DNA of 64,000 nucleotides from Nocardioides houyundeii (GTDB lineage: Bacteria; Actinomycetota; Actinomycetes; Propionibacteriales; Nocardioidaceae), in assembly GCF_002865585.1 (NCBI RefSeq), contig NZ_CP025581.1:3776803-3840802 (forward strand). Reading direction: 5' to 3'. Below the pieces are notes generated by a model that was not told where the DNA came from, did not search any database, and saw only the letters and a list, made by a program, of their open reading frames with translations. The translations under genes were made by a program, and so were the position numbers. Positions 7,976 through 16,215 of the stretch are shown piece by piece; position 1 is the first letter of the stretch, and each line of letters starts with the position of its first letter.

Positions 7976-8823
7976 GCGGGGAGCACAGGTCACCACGACC
8001 GGTGGTCGACCTGGGCACGGAAGCACCCCCGCGTGAGCGGGGAGGACGGCGGGGTGCTGTGCCTGTCCATCCAGGCTGAGGAAGCACCCCCGCGTGAGCG
8101 GGGAGGACAGCTGGCCGATCTGCCACGCCTGCATGGGCTCGGAAGCACCCCCGCGTGAGCGGGGAGGACACCCCGTACCAGTTGCCGGGGTGCACGAAGT
8201 CGGAAGCACCCCCGCGTGAGCGGGGATGACCGATGGGCGAGCCATGCCTTGCCGTCGTGGAAGGAAGCACCCCCGCGTGAGCGGGGAGGACTGGCGCTGC
8301 TCGTTCGTCAGATCCTTGAGGGAGGAAGCACCCCCGCGTGAGCGGGGAGGACGAGACCTTCGTCCAGGCGAACGCCTTCTCCAGGGAAGCACCCCCGCGT
8401 GAGCGGGGAGGACGACAGGAAGTCGTCGTCGGGAGTCAGGTCCATGGAAGCACCCCCGCGTGAGCGGGGAGGACGACGTGCCGCGCTCCCAGACGTTATT
8501 GATGAAGGAAGCACCCCCGCGTGAGCGGGGAGGACCGCAGGCGTGGGCTGAGAACACCGCCCTGAGCGGAAGCACCCCCGCGTGAGCGGGGAGGACGCCT
8601 CAATCGACAACTTCGCCTGGTCCGCAACGGAAGCACCCCCGCGTGAGCGGGGAGGACTTTGAAAGAACTCGTCCCGATTCCCGCCGAACGGAAGCACCCC
8701 CGCGTGAGCGGGGAGGACAGGTTCTGCCCGTGGGTGACCTGGTGCTCTATGGAAGCACCCCGCGTGAGCGGGGAGGACGAGCCGACACAGCCACGCGAGC
8801 CAGGGTCCACGGAAGCACCCCCG
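7958..8823 (-). CRISPR. Type I-E CRISPR array, leader-distal part (14 full repeats plus half of a split repeat, 14 spacers)
   Basis: Repeats are 29 bp with 32-bp spacers (61-bp period), starting at 7958, 8019, 8080 and so on to 8751, with a truncated repeat at 8811-8823. Read on the minus strand each repeat begins GTCCT, then forms a CCCCGC/GCGGGG hairpin around TCAC and ends in the 8-nt handle GTGCTTCC. This is the E. coli-type I-E design, so transcription runs from cas2 towards lower coordinates. The outermost repeat (7958-7986) has one substitution (GAGCAC for GAGGAC), as expected of the old, leader-distal end; the repeat at 8202 has GATGAC. The repeat at 8751 is 28 bp because its C run is one shorter. 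The part is separated from the leader by an IS element. Confidence 0.98.
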
Positions 8824-8887
8824 TGTCGGCAACGCTCGGATCTGGGGCCGATCCGACGGTGGAAAACGAGGCCACCGGTTGTGGGTT

Positions 8888-9688
8888 CTAGTCTGCCGTG
8901 TCTTGGGTTCTGATGCTGGGCAGGGTGTCGATGCCGCGGTTGCGTAGTCGGTAGCTGGCGCCCTTCAGGGTCAGGACGTCGGCGTGGTGCACGACGCGGT
9001 CGATCATCGCGGCGGCGACGGCTTGGTCGCCGAAGACGCCGCCCCAGCCGCTGAAGGGCAGGTTGGATGTGAGGATCAGCGAGGCGTGCTCGTAGCGACT
9101 GGACACGAGCTGGAAGAACAGGTTCGCGGCGTCTTGTTCGAAGGGCAGGTAGCCGACCTCGTCGACGATGATCAGCCCGTAGCGGCGTAGCCGGGTGAGC
9201 TCTTGGGGTAGCCGGCCGGCGCGGTGGGCGTCGGTGAGTCGGGTGATCCACTCGGTGGCGGTGGCGAACAGGACCCGGTGGCCGTGGTGCGCGGCGGCGA
9301 TGCCCAGGCCGGTGGCTAGGTGGGTCTTTCCGGTGCCGGGCGGTCCGAGCAGCACGATGTTGCGGGCCTCGGTCAGGAACCCGCCGGACGCCAGGGCGGC
9401 GACCTGCTGCCGGACTCCTGGTTGGGCGTCCCAGTCGAACTCCTCGAGCGTCTTCCGGGCACCGAACCCGGCAGCACGGATCCGCAGCTGGGCCCCGGAT
9501 GCGTTGCGGGCGGCGACCTCGCGGTCCAGGACTGCGGCCAGGTACTCCTCATGGGTCCACCCGGAGTCGCGGGCGTGGTCGGCCAACCGGGCAGCGGACT
9601 CGGTGATCCGGGGCGCCTTCAACGCACTGGCCAGGTAGGTGAGCTGCTTGAGCGCCTCACCAGTGGCCGGCTTCTTCGCCGCGCCCAT
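8888..9688 (-). CDS. istB: IS21-family transposition helper ATPase IstB
   Basis: The 266-residue protein is an AAA+ ATPase that helps the IstA transposase select and load target DNA. Walker A is GPPGTGKTHLATGLG and Walker B is GLIIVDEVGYLPF; LILTSNLPFSGW and a DRVVHH motif follow as in other IstB/DnaC-like proteins. The start ATG overlaps the istA stop (TGATG at 9690-9686), so translation is coupled. Full family length with all motifs indicates an intact helper. Confidence 0.95.
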   Translation of the reverse strand: MGAAKKPATGEALKQLTYLASALKAPRITESAARLADHARDSGWTHEEYLAAVLDREVAARNASGAQLRIRAAGFGARKTLEEFDWDAQPGVRQQVAALASGGFLTEARNIVLLGPPGTGKTHLATGLGIAAAHHGHRVLFATATEWITRLTDAHRAGRLPQELTRLRRYGLIIVDEVGYLPFEQDAANLFFQLVSSRYEHASLILTSNLPFSGWGGVFGDQAVAAAMIDRVVHHADVLTLKGASYRLRNRGIDTLPSIRTQDTAD

Positions 9689-10914
9689 CAGGCCACATCC
9701 TCATCGCTGCCGTGGGTGAGTCCGAAGGCGCGGTCGTAGTCGGCCAGGTCCCGCACCAGCGGGTCGTCTGGTTCGGCGGTGGCAGGGACGGGTGTCAGGT
9801 ACTGCTCGCGCAGGACCTTTGCGGCCGCGACATGGGCCGGGTCGGTGATCGTCTGCCCGCGTGCCCAGACCCGGTCGTGCCGTGCCACGACCCGCCCATC
9901 GTGGCTGACCTGGACCTGGCGCAGGTCAGCGGTGACGTCGACGAACCGGCCGATCAGTGCCGGGTCGACGGAGTAGTCCGATGAGTCCAGGCGCACGTAG
10001 TAGTCGCGTCCCAACCGGACCCGGTTGGTCCAGCCCACCACCGGTGCCACCGGCGGCAGGGGCAGCATCGCGGCCTTGTCGACCTCGACCAGATCGACCG
10101 GGCGGGCCTTGATCGTGCGGACCGTCCGGGCGTTCGCGATCGTCAGCCACTCAGCCAACTGGGTGTTGAAGTCCGCTGGCGACGCGAACGTCCGACCGGG
10201 CATGAAGGAGGTCTCGAAGAACTGGTTGCGTCGCTCCACGATCCCCTTGGACTCCGGATCCCGGGGCCGCAGCCGGTGCAGGCTGGTGGCCAGCGTGCCG
10301 GTGAACGCCGCGACCCCTTCGGCGTGACGCTTGCCGCGGCCGATGCCGGGCTCGTTGTCCCAGATCAACCGTCGCGGCACCCGCCCCAACTCCTGCACCA
10401 GTTCCCAGGTCGCGGTCAGCAGGTCCTCGGTCCGACGGGTAGGGATCATCCGACCCAGGACGAACCGGGAGTGCGCGGCGGTGATCACCAGCACCGGCAA
10501 CAACACCTTCGTGCCGTCCTCGAGCGGGATCTTCCTCGGCGGGAACCACAAGTCGCACTGCGCCGCATCCCCGGCCGCCCAGACCAACCGGTCCGCAGGG
10601 TCGACCGGCCGATGCTCGGGACGAAGCCGCCGAACGTGGTCACGGAACCAGGTGATCGACCCGGTCCATCCCACCCGTTCGGCCAGCACGGTGGCCGGCA
10701 TGTCCGGGGTGTCCTTCAACAGCTGACGCACCCGAGCCTCGTAGGGATCGAACGACGTCGGGACCGCCGGCCGCTCGTACTTCGGTGGCCGATCCGAGGC
10801 CACCGCCCGCGCCACCGTCGACCGTCCGACCCCCAAATCCCGCGCGACCTGCCGCTGCGGAACCCCGTCCGCGACCAGCCGCCGAATCAGAGCCCAATCC
10901 TCCACTGAGATCAC
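9688..10914 (-). CDS. istA: IS21-family transposase IstA
   Basis: The 408-residue DDE transposase starts with a helix-turn-helix (WALIRRLVADGVPQRQVARD, then LGVGRSTVARAV). It continues with the integrase core: first Asp in AAGDAAQCDLWFPP, second in LIWDNEPGIG and the Glu in PESKGIVERRNQFFE. The C-terminal region has the IS21 beta-barrel pattern (YYVRLDSSDYSVDP). It cuts and joins the element ends and is full length for the family. It is followed directly by istB with overlapping codons. Confidence 0.95.
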   Translation of the reverse strand: MISVEDWALIRRLVADGVPQRQVARDLGVGRSTVARAVASDRPPKYERPAVPTSFDPYEARVRQLLKDTPDMPATVLAERVGWTGSITWFRDHVRRLRPEHRPVDPADRLVWAAGDAAQCDLWFPPRKIPLEDGTKVLLPVLVITAAHSRFVLGRMIPTRRTEDLLTATWELVQELGRVPRRLIWDNEPGIGRGKRHAEGVAAFTGTLATSLHRLRPRDPESKGIVERRNQFFETSFMPGRTFASPADFNTQLAEWLTIANARTVRTIKARPVDLVEVDKAAMLPLPPVAPVVGWTNRVRLGRDYYVRLDSSDYSVDPALIGRFVDVTADLRQVQVSHDGRVVARHDRVWARGQTITDPAHVAAAKVLREQYLTPVPATAEPDDPLVRDLADYDRAFGLTHGSDEDVA

Positions 10915-10983
10915 CCACCCAATCTGTCGGGGTGGCCTCGTTTTCGCCCGTCGCTATGGCCTCATTTTCGAGCGTCGTCGACA

Positions 10984-13386
10984 CCCCCGCGTGAGCGGGG
11001 AGGACCTTCTGCTGCTCGGGGCCGTAGAGGTAGGCGAGGAAGCACCCCCGCGTGAGCGGGGAGGACTCTACGGATCCGACGACTTCCACTGGGGGATGGG
11101 AAGCACCCCCGCGTGAGCGGGGAGGACCGAGTCGTGCGGGTCAAGGTTGTGCGGGGCTTGGAAGCACCCCCGCGTGAGCGGGGAGGACCCGTCCACCTGC
11201 ACGGTGATGTAGGTGCGGGCGGAAGCACCCCCGCGTGAGCGGGGAGGACTGCGCAACGACCCGCTCCCCCCGGCCTCCATCGGAAGCACCCCCGCGTGAG
11301 CGGGGAGGACCTCGACAGGAGCCCCACCATGAACGAAGACCAGGAAGCACCCCCGCGTGAGCGGGGAGGACAAGCTCGCGCCTGACATCCGGGTCGGCGA
11401 GAAGGAAGCACCCCCGCGTGAGCGGGGAGGACGCCTTGATCGGCTTGCCCTCCGACAGCAGCCGGGAAGCACCCCCGCGTGAGCGGGGAGGACGGTCGCG
11501 CGTGCCGGTGGTCTCTCGCGGCTTCAGAAGCACCCCCGCGTGAGCGGGGAGGACCGGGGCGCCACCAGCGGGAACCTGTTCTCGGCGGAAGCACCCCCGC
11601 GTGAGCGGGGAGGACATCAGCTTGCTCACTTCTTCTTACCCGCCTTCGGAAGCACCCCCGCGTGAGCGGGGAGGACGATGATCCGCTCCATCGACGCGCC
11701 TCGCTCCGGGAAGCACCCCCGCGTGAGCGGGGAGGACCTGTGCAGACGCCTGATCCTTCCGCATTCACCGGAAGCACCCCCGCGTGAGCGGGGAGGACGA
11801 GCGGTAGTCCCCGCCCGGGCTGGCAGTCACGGAAGCACCCCCGCGTGAGCGGGGAGGACACGTAGGTGATCGGCGGCATCGCGGCGAACATGGAAGCACC
11901 CCCGCGTGAGCGGGGAGGACCCCACGACCACCAAGCGCTTCCTCGGCCCTCAGGAAGCACCCCCGCGTGAGCGGGGAGGACTCAATACGACATGGAGCCC
12001 GGGAGCCATCTCGGAAGCACCCCCGCGTGAGCGGGGAGGACGCGTACACCGAGACCGTGGGTTACCTCGGGGCGGAAGCACCCCGCGTGAGCGGGGAGGA
12101 CGCGGTCGCCGGCGCCGCCGCGGCCTGGAAAGCGGAAGCACCCCCGCGTGAGCGGGGAGGACAGATCAACGTGCTGGCCGTCGACTGGCTCGACGGAAGC
12201 ACCCCCGCGTGAGCGGGGAGGACCCCTCCGCGTTCCCGCACTCACGCCCCGCCGCGGAAGCACCCCCGCGTGAGCGGGGAGGACCCCAGCCGCCGCGCGT
12301 CTTGCGCGCTGCGATCGGAAGCACCCCCGCGTGAGCGGGGAGGACGGCGTCCTCATCGGCTGGGCGCTCACCTCCGCGGAAGCACCCCCGCGTGAGCGGG
12401 GAGGACCCGTATACAACAACTCCGTGGGCTCCTCCGGCGGAAGCACCCCCGCGTGAGCGGGGAGGACACCAGAACGAGGTCGGCGGCGCGTATGGCTTCG
12501 GAAGCACCCCCGCGTGAGCGGGGAGGACCCGCACTTGCCAGACGTCCCGCGCTCGAAGACGGAAGCACCCCCGCGTGAGCGGGGAGGACGAACATGGACG
12601 GCCCGCACCACTTCCCCGATGGGAAGCACCCCCGCGTGAGCGGGGAGGACCCTTTCAGTGTGTGTCAGCGGGTGAATGCGCCGGAAGCACCCCCGCGTGA
12701 GCGGGGAGGACTCGACGGGTTCGCCATCGCCCCGTGGATTCCCGGAAGCACCCCCGCGTGAGCGGGGAGGACGTGTCGGGCTCCCAGCGCATGATGCCGC
12801 GGTCGGAAGCACCCCCGCGTGAGCGGGGAGGACAATGCGGCCCATCCCGTCGCAGAGTCGCACGAGTCGAGAAGCACCCCCGCGTGAGCGGGGAGGACGT
12901 GATCTCTCCGGCGCCGACGTGGACTGAGCAGGAAGCACCCCCGCGTGAGCGGGGAGGACAGCCGTAGCATCCTCCAGCCCAGCACGCCCCGGGAAGCACC
13001 CCCGCGTGAGCGGGGAGGACCAAGCCGCACACCGCATCTGCAACCGCGTGAAGGAAGCACCCCCGCGTGAGCGGGGAGGACTGACGAACCGCTACCTCAC
13101 CGACCTGGCCGACGGAAGCACCCCCGCGTGAGCGGGGAGGACTCCTCGCCCGCTCCATCGCCATCACCCGGCCCGGAAGCACCCCCGCGTGAGCGGGGAG
13201 GACGGCCCGACGTGGGGCGAGGCAGGGCTGTGGAAGGAAGCACCCCCGCGTGAGCGGGGAGGACCGCACCATCACCGACCCCACTGCGCCCAACTGGGAA
13301 GCACCCCCGCGTGAGCGGGGAGGACGCGCCACCGGCGTCGGCAGAGGCCCGCTCGACGGAAGCACCCCCGCGTGAGCGGGGAGGAC
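10984..13386 (-). CRISPR. Type I-E CRISPR array, leader-proximal part (39 full repeats plus half of a split repeat, 39 spacers)
   Basis: The partial repeat 10984-11005 completes the one truncated at 8811-8823. Full 29-bp repeats run from 11038 to 13358-13386 at a 61-bp period. Variants: repeats at 11526 and 12870 start with A instead of G (plus-strand reading); the repeat at 12074 is 28 bp through a shorter C run; one spacer is 31 nt (11982-12012) and one is 36 nt (12834-12869). The repeat nearest cas2 is consensus, as expected of the new, leader-proximal end. Together with the distal part the ancestral array had 54 repeats and 53 spacers. The spacers look unrelated to each other by eye; their targets cannot be assigned without a search. 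Confidence 0.98.
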
Positions 13387-13480
13387 CCTTGCTGACCTGC
13401 GATGATGGTCTCGGCATCACCAGGTCGGGTCGGGAAGGTCCTGTAGAAAGCCTGCTGACGCCTCCTTGTGCTGCCGGGAC
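13387..13480 (-). promoter_or_regulatory. Probable CRISPR leader, overlapping the 3' end of cas2
   Basis: In I-E loci the leader lies directly upstream of the newest repeat. Here only 30 bp separate the repeat (ending at 13386) from the cas2 stop codon (13417-13419), so any leader must extend into cas2. The segment next to the repeat reads, on the minus strand, CATCGCAGGTCAGCAAGG. I see no clear A/T-rich tract. The 13480 boundary is nominal; promoter and IHF-like sites cannot be recognised. Confidence 0.45.
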
Positions 13481-13761
13481 ACTAGCTGGAGGCCGTGAAG
13501 GTGTACTACCTCGTAGGCGTGGGTTCCGACGGTTCTGATCTCGAACCCTTGCTCGGTGGCGGCTGATTCGATCATCGCTGCGTAGACGGCCGGGTCTGCC
13601 CTGTCCCGCACCCAGTCGCTGATAGCGGACCAGACTTCGTCACGGATCCTCTTGCTGACGGTGCCGACGTACACCCCGGGCAGGACCTCGATGAACCACT
13701 TGTTCAGCGCGCCCCGCATGCCCTCCGGCAAGGATGAAGAGATCAGCGTTGCGTAGCTCAC
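13417..13761 (-). CDS. cas2: CRISPR-associated endonuclease Cas2 (type I-E)
   Basis: The 114-residue protein begins SYATLISSSLPEGMRGALNK after its GTG start, the Cas2e pattern (usually ...PxxLRGxLxRWxxEV). GVYVGTVSKRIRDEVW follows. Cas2 dimers bridge two Cas1 dimers in the spacer-integration complex. The GTG at 13761 overlaps the cas1 stop (GTGA); a longer frame up to 13836 lies inside cas1 and is ignored. The last codons are 30 bp from the first repeat. Confidence 0.93.
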   Translation of the reverse strand: MSYATLISSSLPEGMRGALNKWFIEVLPGVYVGTVSKRIRDEVWSAISDWVRDRADPAVYAAMIESAATEQGFEIRTVGTHAYEVVHLHGLQLVSRQHKEASAGFLQDLPDPTW

Positions 13762-14750
13762 GGCATCAGGTCGCTTGCGTCCAGGCCACGCCCGTAGTTG
13801 GTGTTCGCTCGAACCAGCTTCCCGTCTGCCGCCCACAGGCTGAGCGCATCCACGGACCAGTCGTCTTCCTCGGTCTCAACGCCCAGGAGCGCATGGATGT
13901 CGTCGACGACCTGCGGTAGCAGACGCAGGAGCCTGAACTCCTTGCGGAGCGCGGCCATCACCTCCGCGCCCGGGTCCTTGCTGGAATGCAGGGAGAAGCA
14001 GAGCGGGATGGTGTGACGGCCCTTGTAAAGGTCAGCGATGTCGAGCACGAACGCTTGCCGATTGCCGGCGTGTACGAATCCCAGACCGGGTGAGAGGCCC
14101 AGCGACTGGACTACTGCGTTGACCAGCCCGTAGAGCGCGGTGTTGGCGTAATTCAGGGCTTCGTTGACGGGGTCGAGCGGTCCCAGGGCTCCCGTGTTGC
14201 GGCGCCACCCGGCTAGGCGATGCTTGCTGGCGAGGGACTTGTAGATGGCCTTCATCCGTGCGCCTTCTAGCCCGCGCAGCTGCTCGATGCTGGCTGTCGC
14301 GATCATGTTCCGGCCGGTCTCCGGGAATCGCATCAGGAGTGCCTCTCGAGCGATCTCGGTGCGCTTGTCGTCGTCGGCGAAGATCCGCGCCTGAGCCTCC
14401 AGGAGTCGCGTCGGGGAGTAGGGAGACAGGAAGGCTCCGTACGAGCGCACGACGCCGGATCCCACGAAGCAAACCCCGGTCCCGGCCGCAGCACACGCCG
14501 CCGCAGCCGGCTGGGTGATCGAGGTCCCCGGGCCCAGCATGATGGAGGTCAGGGAGGAGATGGGGATGTAGGTCGTCTTGCTGGTCACCCCGGCCGGCAT
14601 GTCCTCGGGGTTCGCTGCCTCGATCTTGGCGTGCACCCCGTTGTCGTCGCGCTCGATCCGGCAACGATCGAGGTACAGGTAGCTCAGGCGGTCGCTGATA
14701 CGGGTGAGAATCATGGCGTTGGGCCGAGCCAGGGCGGGATGAGTGGTCAT
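13758..14750 (-). CDS. cas1: CRISPR-associated integrase Cas1 (type I-E)
   Basis: At 330 residues this has the full type I-E Cas1 length. The N-terminal beta domain (RISDRLSYLYLDRCRIERDD) is followed by the helical catalytic domain. The metal ligands are visible: Glu in NEALNYANTALYGLVNAVV, His in LGFVHAGNRQAF and Asp in FVLDIADLYKGR. Cas1 integrates new spacers at the leader-repeat junction together with Cas2. Cas1 and Cas2 frames are intact although two interference genes upstream are frameshifted. An inverted repeat (14781-14788 with 14812-14819) lies just before the gene. Confidence 0.97.
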   Translation of the reverse strand: MTTHPALARPNAMILTRISDRLSYLYLDRCRIERDDNGVHAKIEAANPEDMPAGVTSKTTYIPISSLTSIMLGPGTSITQPAAAACAAAGTGVCFVGSGVVRSYGAFLSPYSPTRLLEAQARIFADDDKRTEIAREALLMRFPETGRNMIATASIEQLRGLEGARMKAIYKSLASKHRLAGWRRNTGALGPLDPVNEALNYANTALYGLVNAVVQSLGLSPGLGFVHAGNRQAFVLDIADLYKGRHTIPLCFSLHSSKDPGAEVMAALRKEFRLLRLLPQVVDDIHALLGVETEEDDWSVDALSLWAADGKLVRANTNYGRGLDASDLMP

Positions 14751-14834
14751 CGAGTTGGGCCCCCGTCCGGACAGGGAAGGAGCTCCGACTGATCCGCTGA
14801 TGAGGCGTGCTTCGGAGCTATGCGCCGACCCATG

Positions 14835-15512
14835 TCAGTCCCTCATCGCCGGGCGTGCGGTGATCAGGCCGCACCCGTAGGCCTTGCTGCGGCCGAGCCC
14901 TTCTCGCCGCACCGCGTCGAGGAGCCGTGCATCGGAAACGGTCGCGATCGCGTCGACGGTGTCGATGACCAGAGACCTCTTAGCGCCCTTCGGGCCGAAG
15001 CGGTAGGTATCGCGGTAGTGGTTGACGACCTCCAGGTCGGTCACTGCGCCGGCCAGCTTCGCTGAGAGCCATGCCGAGATCCCTTCGGCCGGCACGACGC
15101 CTCGCGTGACGTCCTTCTTCGGGACTCCGGGAAGCGCCTGGGACTTGCCCCGGATAATCGGGTTTACTGCCACTCGGAGCGCGATCAGGTCCCCGTTCCT
15201 GTTCTCCCACCCTCGGCCGGTGACGGTCATGGTCCGCCCCTCGATGGGCACCGACTCCGGCGGGACGGAGGACTGAACGAGGACCGTGGGGACCCCTCCG
15301 ATGTTGTCGACCCGGAAGAGGATGCCGGCGGTGGCCCTACGTTCTACCGGGGCCCCGGGGAGGGTGGTGGGGAACAGCCGCATGACAGCACGGTGTGCGG
15401 CGGCGAGGTCTGACCAGTCCGCCTGCACGGAGCCCGCCGGGAAAGTGGTCCAGTAGACAGGGCTCTCCCGGTCCACCTCGGGCGTTACCTGCTCAGGTGT
15501 CGTGACAGCCAT
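14835..15512 (-). CDS. cas6e: CRISPR RNA endoribonuclease Cas6e (Cse3/CasE)
   Basis: The 225-residue protein cuts the repeat hairpin of pre-crRNA and stays bound in Cascade. It carries an N-terminal histidine in AAHRAVMRLFPTTLPG (the family's catalytic His region), a central WLSAKLAGAVTDLEVVNHY, and the C-terminal glycine-rich RAMP loop GLGRSKAYGCGLITARP. The ATG at 15512 has GAGAGGAG upstream and overlaps the cas5e end by 28 bp. The open frame runs further to 15773, but that part is antisense-like. It is intact, so repeats can in principle still be processed. Confidence 0.93.
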   Translation of the reverse strand: MAVTTPEQVTPEVDRESPVYWTTFPAGSVQADWSDLAAAHRAVMRLFPTTLPGAPVERRATAGILFRVDNIGGVPTVLVQSSVPPESVPIEGRTMTVTGRGWENRNGDLIALRVAVNPIIRGKSQALPGVPKKDVTRGVVPAEGISAWLSAKLAGAVTDLEVVNHYRDTYRFGPKGAKRSLVIDTVDAIATVSDARLLDAVRREGLGRSKAYGCGLITARPAMRD

Positions 15513-16210
15513 GACAGTTGCTCCTCTCGCGATGCCGGGGTCGGTGAGACGTGGGAGATCAGACGGTGCTCGTGGCGGGCGTGGTCGCCGGTCACCTCGT
15601 ACAGCCGCAGGCTGACGTCTTCCTTCTCGCCGCGCCGGGGGACGTGTGGGAGCTCCGACAGCACCTGCACCGGTGTCCCGTGGCCGACTCCGAGGACGAA
15701 CGGGAAGGCAGGGGCGTTCGCACGCCGGCCGAGGTAGGGCATGTAGACCGGGTCGGTCGCTCCTGCCAGCCACCTCTCGACGAGCTCGGCCTGCGCGGTG
15801 ATGGCGCAGATGAACTCGGCGTGCGGGAGGAAGTCCCGGTTCACCAGGGCCGTTCCCGGTGTGTTCTTGGGCCCGACAGCGCCGGTGCGGTCCCTGTGGT
15901 GGGCGTGCGCCCGGGCTGTGCCTGTCCGGAACTTCTCGGCCCTGTCCACTGCCGCGTGCACCGCGTCCGGCAGCGGGACGAGGACCTGGAGGTCTTCGGC
16001 GGCCGCGTTCGTCCGGTCGACGCGCACATGCAGGTCGAACTCCGTGACGAGCTCATGGAGGTCGCGGCGGCCCACGAATGCCCCGAGGAGACCGGCGACC
16101 GCTGACTTCCTGGGCATCGGCGCCGTCGCGACCGGGTAGTTGTTGGGGAGGAGGCGGTACCCGGCGTACGACTGCACCGGGCCCGCCATCCTCAGCAGGA
16201 GCGAAGGCAT
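15485..16210 (-). CDS. cas5e: Cascade subunit Cas5e (CasD)
   Basis: This 241-residue RAMP protein caps the 5' handle of crRNA in the I-E Cascade complex. Its start, MPSLLLRMAGPVQSYAGYRL, matches the Cas5e signature (LxxPLQSWG-like), followed by MPRKSAVAGLLGAFVG, the conserved PTKSGVxGLLAAALG-type motif. PVYMPYLGRRANAP gives the family's YLGRR. The frame is intact; its stop lies inside the cas6e start region. Confidence 0.94.
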   Translation of the reverse strand: MPSLLLRMAGPVQSYAGYRLLPNNYPVATAPMPRKSAVAGLLGAFVGRRDLHELVTEFDLHVRVDRTNAAAEDLQVLVPLPDAVHAAVDRAEKFRTGTARAHAHHRDRTGAVGPKNTPGTALVNRDFLPHAEFICAITAQAELVERWLAGATDPVYMPYLGRRANAPAFPFVLGVGHGTPVQVLSELPHVPRRGEKEDVSLRLYEVTGDHARHEHRLISHVSPTPASREEQLSWLSRHLSR

Positions 16211-16215
16211 CGAGC

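Larger units (their letters stand above)
8824..10983 (-). mobile_element. IS21-family insertion sequence inside a CRISPR repeat
   Basis: The element is 2160 bp with 5'-TG...CA-3' termini. Its terminal inverted repeats, read inward, are TGTCGGCAACGCTCG (left) and TGTCGACGACGCTCG (right), matching at 13 of 15 positions. Subterminal copies of GAAAACGAGGCCACC lie at 8862-8876 and, inverted, at 10931-10945, with a related copy at 10957-10970; such multiple end repeats are typical of IS21. It encodes istA and istB in the usual overlapping order. The flanks are the two halves of one CRISPR repeat, and CCCCCG occurs on both sides (8818-8823 and 10984-10989) as a 6-bp target duplication. Both genes and termini look intact, so it may be recent and active. 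Confidence 0.95.

Noticed and set aside
7616..13420. Many long frames across the arrays on both strands, rich in repeats such as PPRSRGGAS, SSPLTRGCF and VLPAHAGVL
   Set aside because: They are translations of the CRISPR repeat in its three frames; the 61-bp period is not a multiple of three, so the frame cycles. Not genes.
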